64,000 nucleotides of DNA from Nematopogon swammerdamellus (Eukaryota; Arthropoda; Insecta; Lepidoptera; Adelidae): positions 4,461,761-4,525,760 of the forward strand of contig OX336351.1 in the NCBI GenBank assembly GCA_946902875.1, given 5' to 3'. Of the stretch, positions 33,096 through 44,463 are shown one piece after another. Every line of letters begins with the position of its first letter. Position 1 is the first letter of the stretch. The translations under genes and the position numbers were made by a program. The notes beneath the pieces are model-generated. The model made no database searches. It was not told the origin of the DNA and was given only the letters and a program-made list of their open reading frames with translations.

Positions 33096-33300
33096 TTTCT
33101 GGAAACTATCACGGTTGGCTACATCACCAACAAGCATCTGTGATGTCAGCCCATAACACCGGGTGAACTAGGTGCCATGTCAGTGCTTCCCTTCATTTCA
33201 TGTCGGCTACACTGAACTAGATGGAAAACACGAACTATTTACATAGCCGTTTCGACCGACGTTTCCTTCAGTGCGGTGGTATTAACCCGGGCGGGATAAA
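33096..33300 (-). mobile_element. SINE family A
   Basis: Tail to mid-body, ends at the ACCCGGGCGGG segment; head absent. Confidence 0.85.
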
Positions 33301-33729
33301 CGTCAGACCAATATTTAAAGTCTGAACAGAATTATAAATTAAATGTGCATCGATTCATGCGCTGTAGAAGGCTGTATAAAGGCTGCTTTGGTTGTGTCGA
33401 GGCTTTCAATACAACCCTTTGGCGCTACGCAATCGCTGTCCCAATTTTCCAATCACCACGAACTATAACGAGGATTGTAGACTGGTAGCTCAGCCTGTAT
33501 GGATTATGTCATAGGTTGAATTTGTATCTACGCTATGGAAGTAACTATTAAGTAATCTGTGGCTATGGCCCAACAATAAAAATAATTATATAAAATCTAG
33601 GTTATTCAAGAAATTGTCAACGTATTTATGTAATACGTGTAATTTATATATTTTAATATGTAGAAAATTAGTTTTAAGAAATGTGTGAATAAAGGAAAAA
33701 TAATAATAATTAGTCGTTTCGGCGCATGC
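33301..33729. other. AT-rich, no supported gene
   Basis: No recognisable element. Confidence 0.4.
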
Positions 33730-33871
33730 ACTGATAGCGAAGAGCCTCGACGACCGCCTTGACAGGCTCTCGCTGAGTGGTTGGGTCAAGGGCCAGATCC
33801 AGAAGGCAGCCCTGATGGACACTGCACGCATCGTCCGGAGGTTTCTGTCCCTAGGGCCCGACCATCGGTAG
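33728..33871 (+). pseudogene. C-terminus of a non-LTR retrotransposon ORF
   Basis: Reads AKSLDDRLDRLSLSGWVKGQ, IQKAALMDTARIVRRFLSL and GPDHR before TAG. The KGxxQKAxLxDTARIVRRFLSL end and GC-rich bias resemble the last residues of R1/TRAS-like ORF2, from memory. Followed by a GC-rich 3' UTR and then a foldback element terminus. 5'-truncated. Confidence 0.55.
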
Positions 33872-33930
33872 CTTGGGTTCGCCCCGCCGCGCCGACGCGC
33901 CGGTGGTGGAAACTCCGTTTATTTTTATAC

Positions 33931-34895
33931 TAGCTTTTGCCCGCGGCTTCGCTCGCGTGAAATTCGTATTTCAAAGGAAAAAAAGTAAGTAACTAAGGCC
34001 GAGCTGCGTTCAGGAAGACGAAAACCTTCTCGAAGACAGTAAGTCACTATGGGCGAGGTCGAAGCCCGAGCTGCGTTCAGGAAGAGGGTAAACCATCTTT
34101 AAGTAAGTAAGTAATAAAGGGCGAGGCCGAGGGCCGAGCTGCGTTCAGGAAGACGTTAAACCTTCTCGAAAACAGTAAGTAACTATGGGCGAGGCCGAAG
34201 GCCGAGCTGCGTTCAGGAAGAGGATAAAGCATCTTTAAGAAAGTAAGTAACAAAGGGCGAGGCCGAAGGCCGAGCTGCTTTAAGGAAGAGGATAAGCTTT
34301 TCGTAGAAAGTAAGTAACAGACTCGGACTTCGGACTCGCCCTAGTCCGAAGGCCGAGCTGCGTTCAGGAAGACGATAAACCTTCTCGAAGACAGTAATTA
34401 ACTATGGGCGAGGCCGAAGGTCGAGCTGCGTTCAGGAAGAGGATAAACCATCTTTAAGAAAGTAAGTAACAAAGGACAAGGCCGAAGGCCGAGCTGCGTT
34501 CAGGAAGACGATAAAAAGGTCTTCCTGAACGCTTCGCCCATAGTTACTTACTGTCTTCGAGAAGGTATATCGTCTTCGTGAACGCAGCTCGACCTTCGGC
34601 CTCGCCCTTTGTTACTTACTTTCTTCGAGAAGGTTTATAGTCTTCCCGAACGCAGCTCGGCCTTCGGCCTCGCCTATAGTTACTTACTGTCTTCAAGAAG
34701 GTTTATCTTTTTCCTGAACGCAGCTCGGCCTTCGGCCTCGCCCTTAGTTACTTACTTTCTTTGAGTAAGTCCGAGTCTGTTACTTACTTTCTACGAAAAG
34801 CTTATCCTCTTCCTTAAAGCAGCTCGGCCTTCGGCCTCGCCCTTTGTTGCTTACTTTCTTAAAGATGGTTTATCCTCTTCCTGAATGCAACTCAT
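33931..34895 (+). mobile_element. Foldback element 4
   Basis: Begins TAGCTTTTGCCCGCGGCTTC. Forward minisatellite units run to about 34515, then reversed units to 34890. The right terminus seen in the other copies is missing. Confidence 0.75.
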
Positions 34896-35425
34896 TCACA
34901 AACTTTCGCGTTTATAATATTTATATAGGGTAGGTTTGGAGTGAGGCCTGATTTTAGAAATTATTCCCAATTATCGGGTGCATGCAAGCAAACCCGAAAG
35001 CAACAGCTAACAATATATATATTTTTGAAATGTGCTAATTAAGCCCTTTCATTAGATACCCAACTTTTTTAGCTTATGTTATGACTTTATGTCCTCTAGA
35101 GGGCGCCATATTCAATTTTATGTGACGTCACATAGCCTGTAACCAGCGGACGATCAAGGCGATACCTCATTTGTCAAATTATGATAAGTAGTTTAAAGTT
35201 ATGAGGAAACAGATGAACATACATACATACATACCGGTCAAAATCATACATAACTCTCGCTTCGAAAGTCCGTTTACTATTAGGAAAAATCATCAGAAAA
35301 ATCAACTTTCATCCTTAATTTCAACGAATCTTACGCTTTTTGGATCAGGCTACGGATCCGACGCGAGTTTAAATTTTTTTACCGATCTAAAAAAAGTGCC
35401 AAGCGCCGCTAAAGAAGTGCTTTAG
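34896..35425. other. Unassigned intergenic DNA
   Basis: A CATA microsatellite at 35218-35233; the end (35385-35425, AGTGCCAAGCGCCGCTAAAG) resembles part of the composite element. Confidence 0.4.
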
Positions 35426-35825
35426 CGGCGGGTGGCCGAGTCGTTTCGGCATCGGCTTCTCATGCGAGAGGTCCGAGGTTCGAATCCGACCGGCGTGTAC
35501 CAATGAGTTTTTTCTGATGAAAAAATCAACGTGCATACCCTACACCTACTGCTTCACCGTTCGGAACGGGTGAAAAACTGTACGCCCCTTCCCTTGCCCC
35601 TTACTAGGTGGTAGGCTCAAATTGTAGCCGGCTGGGGTGGTACCACCGTAGTGGATGTAAGATGGCCGCATAACAGCCTCGGTTGTGTTATCCTCTAGTC
35701 CAGTATAGCCAGCAATCCAAGGAAGTCTTCGGTATGGCACCTACCTTCTCGGAGGTGACATTGGGTGGTCGGAGCATGTGCTTTGGCCCCTCCGACTCAG
35801 CCACCCATACCGGATTACTTACATA
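35426..35825 (+). mobile_element. SINE family B with tRNA-like head
   Basis: The first 70 bases look like a tRNA: A box GGTGGCCGAGTCG and B box GAGGTTCGAATCC, separated as in a Leu/Ser-type tRNA gene. The body then runs through CTACTGCTTCACCGTTCGGA and CCTTACTAGGTGGTAGGCTC to a GGCTGAGTC-complement tail. About five copies occur in the window (also 28868, 36235, 56645 and a fragment near 1963). Confidence 0.85.
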
Positions 35826-35926
35826 ATTACATAAAAACATACATAATGACATACTTTTACTTACATAAAAAGAAAGACGTAATACTATCGCCGCCGCCTC
35901 CAGAGCTAAAACGGTCGCCATAGTGG

Positions 35927-36089
35927 ATGGCTCGGATAGATGGCGGGTCGAACCATCCGGCTTGGGTCCAGCCACCCAGGGCCGCCGCACTATCGCTCCT
36001 AATGACGACAGATCTGGCGGAAAATTACGCTTATCCGATGTCGGGATTCACAGCGGGTATGGAGCTTGGCTTTCGTCTACTTGGAGTAA
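35927..36089 (+). CDS. Possible exon of an unknown gene
   Basis: Reads MARIDGGSNHPAWVQPPRA, AALSLLMTTDLAENYAYPM and SGFTAGMELGFRLLG, ending directly at a consensus donor GTAAGT. An in-frame stop lies six bases upstream of the ATG, so it is a first exon or starts at a weak acceptor (GCCATAG). The sequence is GC-balanced and not part of the SINEs on each side. Partner exons were not found. Confidence 0.3.
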
Positions 36090-36164
36090 GTTCATAGTGC
36101 GGTATCAAGTATTTCATATAATATTTTGTAGTTGAGTCCGCCTTTATGCATTCCTGTACTTTAT

Positions 36165-36640
36165 AATATTGCTCCTGAACTGGATGGCTGTGCTATCGAG
36201 CACAGCCAATATCACCTCCGAGAAGGTGCCAGTTCGGCTTTTTTTATGTAATCCGGTATGGGTGACTGAGTCAGAAGGGCCAAACCACATGCTTCTACCA
36301 GCCAATATCACCTCCGGGAAGGTAGGTGCCGGAGACTTTCCTGGATTGCTGGCTATACTGGACTAGAGGAGAACAAAACCGAGGCTGCTATGCGGCCATC
36401 TTACATCCAGTACGGTGGTACCAACCCAGTCGTCTACAATTTGAGCCTACCACCTAGTAATGGGCAAGGGAAGGGACCTACAGTTTTACACCGGTTCCGT
36501 ACGGTGAAGCAGCAGGTGTAGGTATGTACGTAAATTTTTTCGTCGGAAAAGAACTCATTGGTACACGCCGACCGGATTCGAACCTCGGACCTCTCGCATG
36601 AGAAGCCGATGCCCAATCCACTCAGCCACCCGCCGCTGTA
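36165..36640 (-). mobile_element. SINE family B, partly duplicated tail
   Basis: Full - strand copy with B-box complement GGATTCGAACCTCGGACC near 36575. The tail segment (AGCCAATATCACCTCCGAGA) occurs twice, at 36203 and 36299. Confidence 0.82.
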
Positions 36641-36765
36641 TAGTTTTCTCGCCGTCTTGCTCTGCTCTAAGAGGATTGTCGGTATTGCAACCAACAAGGG
36701 AGAGGGGATGCAGGAGTTTTGGAACATGATTGTCGAGAAAATACCATCGAGCACCGCGTCTATCT

Positions 36766-37148
36766 ATTTTTTTTTTATTGAAACTGACACGGTTGGCTAC
36801 ATCACCTACAACATCCGTGATGTCAGCCCATAACACCGGGTGAACTAGGTGCCATGTCAGTGCTTCCCTTCGGTCGTGCCGGCTACACTGAACTGGACGG
36901 AAAACACGAACTATTTACATAGCCGTTTCGACCGACGTTTCGTTCAATGCGGTGGTACCAACCCGGCCGGGAGAAACCCTGCCACCTAGTAAGGTAAGAA
37001 GGGAAGGGACCTACAGTTTAAATGGGGACTCCGAACCACGGTCAGCCTCCATAACGGTCGAGCGGTCACCCATCCAAGCACCGACCGCGTTCAGCGTTGC
37101 TTAAAAACAGTCGACTGACTGACCGCACCACTGAGCTACCGAGGCTGA
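36766..37148 (-). mobile_element. SINE family A, nearly full length
   Basis: Tail to head, with CACCACTGAGCTACCGAGGC at the right. It keeps the 5S-like block (complement of AAGCAACGCTGAACGCGG). Confidence 0.9.
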
Positions 37149-37638
37149 CGAATTTCCTTATCCCTTAGTCGACTTTTACGACATGCGACGGGGAGAAATG
37201 CAGTGGGGCTATTCTTTTTAAGTACCGGCCCCCCCCGGTACTGTCTAGTTGGTACGGTCTTTGCCCCCGGCCGAGTAAGCAAGTGATGTCCTAGCTAGGA
37301 TATTCCCTAGTCTAGGGCACTGGTATATTCCCGGTAGATTCACTCCCGAAGTAAGGAGATTAAGACAGGGGCACGCCCGGACTTAAGCCCCTCTGCATTC
37401 TATGGTAAACTTTACGGGTTATTGGTGCTGTCAAACTTGTAACTATGTAATCCCTTTTAAGGACTTGAAGTGGACAAGGAAGTAATCGTTTGGACGAGTT
37501 GAAATAAATTTTGGTCGGGTTAGTTTAATGTATTGATATTATAGGTGAGTATACTTAAGTAGCGGAGGATATTTTCTGATATAAAGATTTTTAATAAATT
37601 ACACTATAACCTAATACAAATAAAATCGTTACACTACT
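37149..37638. other. Repeat C tail and unassigned sequence
   Basis: 37160-37245 carries the AGTGGGGCTATTCTTTTTAA motif of repeat C. No gene is seen beyond it. Confidence 0.4.
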
Positions 37639-38350
37639 CATTGTCGATGCTCCGATGAACTGGCTTCCCTCTTCCCTCCTGCCCCGATCCGTATCTACAG
37701 GGTGTAAAAACGGCGAGTACATTAAATTTAGGAAATGATTATTGGGATCAAGAGTAACAAAAAAGTCAAATAACTTTTTTCTGAATTACCTTTAAATAAA
37801 AAGTTACAGTTTTCATACAAACTAATTGATTATTTTAGTGTAAAAATGATCTAATGACAACAGGGCGGCGCGGAGGGGGGAAGAGCGGGTGAGACGTGAG
37901 CGCCTCGGGCGGAGGTGTTGGCGGGAGGGTCGCCCCTCCCGCCGGGTTAGCTATGTGAGTGGAGGACTGGAGGTCGGCAGGCGGAGGGTGCGGAGCGGCA
38001 ACAGCGCGTTAATTACACTAGTCGAAAACATACATTTCAAATATTCATATCTCGAAAACTAAACCCTTTAGAGAAAAACTTTACTTGCTTTTTTGTCTAG
38101 GAAAAACATGAGGATTGCGCTGGCGAAATTAATGTACTCGCCGTTTTAACACCCTGTATATTATATATGTTGTTGACACCCAACTTTTGAGAACGAATCG
38201 CTTTTCGAAATCGTTCCTGTGTCGTACGGGGAAAATATGGAACGGTCTTCCAGTGAGTGTGTATAACCTGGGGATCTTCAAAAGCCGTGTTAATAAATTA
38301 GACGACGACCTTTTTGTCCGTCTCATAGCTGGAATGGCGCTTGTTGTCCA
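37639..38350 (+). pseudogene. LINE 3' ORF end split by a MITE
   Basis: RCSDELASLFPPAPIRIY before the MITE continues as VVDTQLLRTNRFSKSFLCRT and GKIWNGLPVSVYNLGIFKSR after it, so the insertion (37698-38156) separates one ORF. The TNRFxxSFLxRTxxxWNxLP pattern is the C-terminus of Jockey/CR1-like LINEs. Confidence 0.7.
37698..38156. mobile_element. MITE, CAGGGTGT ends with TA target
   Basis: Left CAGGGTGTAAAAACGGCGAG and right CTCGCCGTTTTAACACCCTG are complements but for one base; TA flanks both sides. Interior has a GC-rich patch. About 459 bp, mariner-like non-autonomous. Confidence 0.88.
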
Positions 38351-38354
38351 TAAA

Positions 38355-38648
38355 AAACCGGCCAAGTGAGAGTCGAACTCGAGCACCGAGGGTTCCGTAT
38401 CGCCATGTCATGGTCAGCGCAACTCACGCCATCTATGTATTAGTTAAAATGCTTCATACTCTTTTAAGTTTTTTTTTAATTTTTATTATTTTTATTATTG
38501 GTTGTTATTATTCTGTAAAAATTTCAACGGGCTACGTATTACGGTTCAAGAGATACAGCCCTCGGACAGACGGACAGATAGACAGACAGACAGACGGCGG
38601 CGTAGGCTTAGTAATAGGGTCCCGTACGACGGATACGGAACCCTAAAA
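38355..38648 (+). repeat. Interspersed repeat F
   Basis: AAACCGGCCAAGTGAGAGTC to GATACGGAACCCTAAA. Confidence 0.75.
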
Positions 38649-39303
38649 ATAAAATGTATTAAATATTTCATCAAATACTTCAATCAATATTGCTTTTTAC
38701 TTTGTTTGTTTCAGATAGATTAGTTAAATATTACATTTGTACATTATTATTAGTTAACGAAGTGGTAGATGCCTGTCTAGTTGAAAGTGCCTTGTTGTAT
38801 TAGGTAATGGTGCTTAGAGTATATAAATGGAAACTTATATAAATTTAATAAAACAAAATTGTATAATATTGTGTTTATAAATTTTAGAATTCCATATTTT
38901 ATAAAATTATTCAAATCAGGAAAAATATTCGCTCCATTCCCAAACCGTTTTGACCAAAATTTTAATTTGCGGTTTAATTTTCATCTGAAGAGACTTCAGA
39001 CTTTTACGATTTCACCAATCAAAATTATCCCACTACGGTCCAAATTTCAAAGGCTACATATGAAAGAAACAAATTTACATGAAAACGTTTCTTAATTTAG
39101 TAAATATCATTAACGATAAAATTAATTTTATTTAAAAATATGTCCGGACTCCGGAGTCACTGGCAGAATTTCGAAATAAACATTAAACGATTCAAAGTAG
39201 GTAAGCAATCTCACTAAATATTCCTCAATATTCATTTCGTCGCCAAGTACCTGATAGAACACAGAACATTGATACGTGAGAGTATTTTACTAGAAGTGTC
39301 AAT
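38649..39303. other. AT-rich, apparently unique DNA
   Basis: No gene or repeat recognised. It is the target of the LINE insertion that follows. Confidence 0.4.
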
Positions 39304-39315
39304 AAGCTATCAAAC

Positions 39316-40007
39316 AATCAACTCCGGACTGATACTCCAGTGCCACCAGGTACTAGAGGGTATAGCGGTAAACAACAAGGTAACCCTACAGTGGATCAGG
39401 GGGCACAGCGGCTCCTACGGGAACGATGCGGCGGACGAGCTGGCTAAACGGGGCTCCAGCTGGAGTGCAGAAGGCTCAGAACCGTATGTACCCTTACCAA
39501 TCAGCCAGTTCAAATATTGGCTACATCAACTTACAAAATCTAAACAGGAAAATCTTTGGGCCAACACCAGGGACTGCAGGCAATCCCGGGAAGCCATTCC
39601 CAAACCAGACCTGAGACTCAGGAAGCGCCTGCTAAAGTTCCACAGAGGTCAACTGCGTATGGCGGTAGGACTTCTTACGGGTAATTGCCCACTTAACAGA
39701 CACTTGTTTACAATAGGTGTCACCGACAGTCCCCTGTGCAGAGGCTGCATGGCGGAGGACGAATCAGCCACCCACATGCTCCTGGAGTGCCCGGTGGTGG
39801 CAGAAGTACGACTGCAGTTTCTTAGGAACGTGGGAACTGCCCATGTAGTGTGGAAGCGTCCAAGAAGAGTGCTCCACTTCATGAAAGAGCTCGGGTGGCT
39901 GGAGTAACACTACCCGAGCGCCAACGTACAACGGAACGTCTTGAAGTCTCAGTGCGGAGAATGGCCCACCCGCCTTCCCAAGAGGCTGGGCAGCAAACAA
40001 CAACAAC
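39316..40007 (+). mobile_element. 5'-truncated LINE with intact RNase H domain
   Basis: Flanked by AAGCTATCAAAC on both sides (39304-39315 and 40008-40019), a 12-bp target duplication. The open frame to TAA at 39905-39907 includes NKVTLQWIRGHSGSYGND and AADELAKRG, the HSGxxGNxxADxLAK active-site end of a retrotransposon RNase H. It then shows CRGCMAEDESATHMLLECP, a Cys/His cluster common at LINE C-termini. The upstream RT is lost by truncation. The tail ends AAACAACAACAACAA. Clade I, LOA or R1-like; not decidable here. Confidence 0.88.
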
Positions 40008-40110
40008 AAGCTATCAAACCTTTATAGAGACAAACTGTATAAACCTTAATAAACCTTTTCTCTTCTATAGAGAATTAGAGGTTCTAGAAGTTCAAAGCAT
40101 GCAATTAATT

Positions 40111-40275
40111 TTTTATGGAAACTGACACATTTGGCTATATCACCCGACAACATCCGTGATGTCAGCCCTTTAACATTTTGGTGAACTATATATTTGCCAT
40201 ATCACAGTGTTTCCCTTTGCTTGTGCCAGCTACACTGAACTAGACGGCAAACAGGAACTATTTACATAGCCGCTT
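40111..40275 (-). mobile_element. SINE family A, diverged
   Basis: GGAAACTGACACATTTGGC through ACTATTTACATAGCCGC with many changes. Confidence 0.75.
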
Positions 40276-40462
40276 TCGCCGACTTCAGGCGAGTGAGTCT
40301 TCAAAAAGAGGCTGCAGGACAGTCCAGAAACAGTCCGCAAATCTGCTGGCATGGCACCACACTGAGCGTGGTTTCGCGAGGAGAGGTGAATTTGGCTCTG
40401 CCTGCAGACTGCACCATTGATCCCTCGGTACGGCCACCCATGCTGGTTTTCATAAAAAAAAT
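40276..40462 (+). other. LINE-like 3' fragment
   Basis: The segment CAACAGTCCGCAAAT-type text with GGCATGGCACCACACTGAGC recurs at 57025-57130; probably one retroelement 3' end. Confidence 0.45.
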
Positions 40463-40672
40463 ACATTCCCTTCTTACCTTACTTGGTGGTAGGGTTCAAC
40501 CGCCCGGGTTGGTACCACCGCACTGAATGAAAGGTCGGTCGAAACGGCTATGTAAATAGTTTGTGTTTTCCGTCCAGTTCAGTGTAGCCGGCACCTAGTT
40601 CACCCGGTGTTATGGGCTGACATCACGGATGTTGTAGGTGATGTAGCCAACCGTGTCAGTTTCCATAAAAAA
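40463..40672 (+). mobile_element. SINE family A
   Basis: ATTCCCTTCTTACCTTACTT to the A-run; GACCGAAGGGAAGCACTGAC is deleted. Confidence 0.82.
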
Positions 40673-40756
40673 AACATCCCAAAGTGATCTGGAACGAGAA
40701 CATACCAATTTTACAGGCCTCCTTGTTATATGAGGCATGGCTTACAAAAATTAAAT

Positions 40757-40862
40757 ACAGTCCGCTCTGCGACACAGTCCTCTCCGCGACACAGTCCGCT
40801 CCGCGACACAGTCCGCTCCGCGACACAGTCCGCTCCGCGACAAAGTCCGCTCCGCGACTTGA
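40757..40862 (+). repeat. 17-bp minisatellite
   Basis: Six near-perfect units of ACAGTCCGCTCCGCGAC. Two stray units reappear at 41008-41037 after unrelated sequence, so the array was once larger or was split. Confidence 0.9.
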
Positions 40863-41147
40863 ATCCATTGCATGGATCCATTGATGGATCCTGGTAAACT
40901 TTTACCTCCACCTGAGTCCATCATGGCAGTCGATTCCTAAGGTACTTCTTAAGGATTCTAAGATACTTCAAGGTGCACTTGGATCCTCCAAAGAGTTTTG
41001 TACGCTAACACAGTCCGCTCTGCGACACAGTCCAGCGAGTCTTGTCTATATTCTCTGGTACCTACCTACTGGTAAGCCTAGAGCAATATCGAGAAGCCCC
41101 TCACAATAAGCCGATTACAAAGTTGAAGGAGAATTTGTTAGCGCCAG

Positions 41148-41454
41148 ACATCAGTGCTTCCCTTCGATCGTGCCGGCTACACTGAACTGGACGGAAAACA
41201 CAAACTATTTACATAGCCGTTTCGACCGACGACGTTTCATTCAGTGCGGTGGTGGTACCAAGCCGGGCGGGTTGAACCCTACCACCGAGTAAGGTAGGAA
41301 GGGAAGGGACCTACAGTTTTACGTGGAATCCGAACCACGGTCAGCATCCCAACGGTCGAGCGGTCACCCTTCCAAGTACTGACCGCGTCCAGCGTTGCTT
41401 AACAATCAATAGCAACAGTCAACTGTCTGCACCACTGAGCTATCGAGGCTGACA
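41148..41454 (-). mobile_element. SINE family A
   Basis: Nearly complete, with the 5S-like block (complement of AAGCAACGCTGGACGCGG) and head at the right. Confidence 0.88.
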
Positions 41455-41846
41455 GATTTATGCATCATTACGTTCAAATTTTCTGTAACAACAATAAATT
41501 CTTGTTGAAATTTTATTTAAAACTAGCTTTTGCCCGCGGCTTCGCACGCCTCAAATTCATATCTATAATGGTACGTTGACACGATGCGAGGTTTCACGCA
41601 CGAGAAGCATGCCGCCTTCTCGAACGAGAAAACTCGCATTCGTGAAGCGTTCGTGGAACTGTTTACACTATTCCACATCTCGTTCGAGCTCGTCTGTGTT
41701 TCTCTGTTTTGACAGTTGCAAAAATGGAGTCTGTAGATGAAGGTTTGGCGTGTATTGTTACAATTTTAGCGTTTATTATAATATAATATAACACGGCGTT
41801 TGATAAGAAACAAAATAAAGAAGAAAAAAAAACAGAAAAGATCTTT

Positions 41847-42313
41847 TTTTTTATAGAAACTGACACGGTTGGCTACATCACCTACAACATCCGTGATGTC
41901 AGCCCATAACACATTGGTGAACTAGGTGCCATGTCAGTGCTTCCCTTCGGTCGTGTTGGCTACACTGAACTGGACTGAAAATACAAACTATTTACATAGA
42001 CCTACAACATCCGTGATGTCAGCCCATAACACATTGGTGAACTAGGTGCCATGTCAGTGCTTCCCTTCGGTCGTGTCGGCTACACTGAACTGGACGGAAA
42101 ATACAAACTATTTACATAGACCTACAACATCCGTGATGTCAGCCCATAACACATAGGTGAACTAGGTGCCCTGTCAGTGCTTCCCTTCGGTCGTGTCGGC
42201 TACACTGAACTGGACGGAAAATACAAACTATTTACATAGGTAGCCGTTTCGACTGGCCTTTCATTCAGTGCGGTGGTACCAACCCGGGCGGGTTAAACCC
42301 TACCACCTAGTAA
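41847..42313 (-). mobile_element. SINE family A with a 120-bp tandem triplication (third layer)
   Basis: Tail to body. The stretch 41881-42240 is three head-to-tail 120-bp copies beginning CCTACAACATCCGTGATGTC, with only a few differences. The SINE resumes after the composite at 44464 (AAGAAGGGAGTCAT). Confidence 0.9.
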
Positions 42314-44463
42314 TAAAAAAAGTTTTAAAAAACATAAAACCGACTTCCTAAAAAAAGTAAAACTAAAAAACTATTTAAAATAAAAATATAAAAACCGCCT
42401 TCAAAAATATATGAAATAAAAACCCTAAAAAAAAAACGAACCCTAGAGTTGAAGGCGGTGCTAAAAAGGCTACACAAATCACAAAGGATATTATCATCCG
42501 CTCATGTTTTCTTTCATGCATCATTTTTGCTTGCTTTAGCACCGCCTTCAACTCTAGGGTTCGTTTTTTTTTTAGGTTTTTATTTCATATATTTTTGAAG
42601 GCGGTTTTTATATTTTTATTTTAAATAGTTTTTTAGTTTTACTTTTTTTAGGAAGTCGGTTTTATGTTTTTTAAAACTTTTTTTTTATTTCACAGTTTTT
42701 TTTAGTAATTTTTTGCTATTAATGTACTCGGCGGAATCGCTCGGCCTTCGGCCTCGCGATTCCGCCTCGCCTTCCAATCCGATCTTGACCCAATTAAAAT
42801 AGGACCACGTCAGATTCGATAGCTGAGTGGTGCAGACAGTCAACTGTCGCTATTGAATTTTAAGCAACGCTGGGTGCGGTCAGTACTTAGATGGGTGACC
42901 GCTGACCGTTGGAGGCTGACCAAGGTTCGGATTCCTCGTAAAACTGTAAGTCCCTTCCCTCGTAATCTTACTTGGTGGTAGGGTTTAACCTTCCCGGGTT
43001 GGTACCACCGCACTGAATTAAACGTCGGTCGAAACGGCTATGTAAATAGTTTGTGTTTTCCGACCAGTTCAGTGTAGTCAGCACGATCAAAGGGGGAAGC
43101 ACTGACATGGCACTGGTGTTATGGGCTGACATCACGGACGTTGTAGGTGATGTTGCAGAACTTAGTAGAATGGACAGACATAAACGTGTTACGGAAGCCT
43201 ACTTTTATTATAAAATAACCGTCGGAGGACCTTGGTTGAAAATTGTAAAATTTAGTAGAACGGATAGACATGCATATGTTACGGAACCCTACATTCATTT
43301 TGCAGAACTTAGTAGAATGGACAGACATAAACGTGTTACGGAACCCTACTTAACAGTTGCACTCCGGGAGTGCCGGCAGATCCCGTGCCACTCTAACTTA
43401 ACCCTTAACGCAATGACTTAAGGTTTCATTTTAAAAATGACGCTGACGCGATGTCGCGAGTTATACATTTTTACCCACCTAAAAAAGTGCCAAGAGCCGC
43501 TAAAGAAGTTTTCACTTCAAAAACCTCAGGGTTATCCCCTTTCAAATAAAAAAAAAAAGAATTTTCAAAATCGGCCCACAATTGACGGAGTAATCGCGTA
43601 ACAAACATCCAAAAAAAGAAAACATACCGTCGAATTGAGAATCTTTTAGGTCTAAAGTAAATTTCTCGTGAAGACAAATGCAACGAGCCCAAACACGATG
43701 GGTTTATCATGTGTAGTTTAGGAGTTCCTATGGCCACCTTCTGTCTCCATCATCAAACCAGCTCGATGGTACTCGGTACAGTAGGTACTGGCCAGGTACC
43801 ATAATAAATTAAGCGCCGGTCGGAAAAGATAAAAAATTTCAAATTTAGAATATTCATGAAACAAGGGTCCGAATATGTATCACTAGTATATCGATTCATG
43901 TATTTCAACAGGACAGAGAAAATTTCAAAATATTAGGTATTTAATACTTTTTAGTTTTATTTTTTTTTGTTTTTTGGAAATCGGTTTAATATTTTTTAAA
44001 ACAGTTTTTATTTCATTCTTTTTAGTAATATTACATAAAAAAGAATAATCGAAATCGAATAATCGAAATCGATTGAAGTGGTACAGAATTATTCGCCATA
44101 TGTGTCAGACTGCAAATTGCTGAATAAGTCCACATCACAAATGTTTTGCTGAAGGTAACCACACACCATACTAATTTATCAAACTGAAAATTGCCGAAAA
44201 CGACCACATCAAAAGTTTTGCTGAAGGTAACCACACACCATAGTATTATGCTGATTTTTCGAAAACCACTGAACCAATTTCGATAAAATTGAAATGGGAC
44301 CACCTCGGAAGTATGACCTAACTAACAAAAAAAGAATTTTCTAAATCGGCCCTCAATTGACGGAGAAATCGTGTTACAAACATAAAAAAAAATAAAAAAA
44401 AAAAAAAAAAAAAAAAAAACATACAGACGAATTGAGAACCTCCTCCTTTTTTGGAAGTCGGTT
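42314..44463 (-). mobile_element. Composite element, copy 2 (fourth layer)
   Basis: Inverse-orientation counterpart of 15203-17351, with only scattered differences. Inserted in the SINE above: TAATAA stands at both junctions (about 42310 and 44463), while the empty site seen in other SINE copies has one. It includes the nested SINE A (42812-43157) and the terminal palindrome at 42314-42690. Confidence 0.88.
42812..43157 (+). mobile_element. SINE family A within composite copy 2 (fifth layer)
   Basis: Head at left (TCGATAGCTGAGTGGTGCAG), followed by AAGCAACGCTGGGTGCGG; orthologous in position to 16511-16856. Confidence 0.9.

Noticed and set aside
40656..40911. Several Ser/Gly/Leu-rich frames on both strands
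   Set aside because: Translations of the 17-bp minisatellite.
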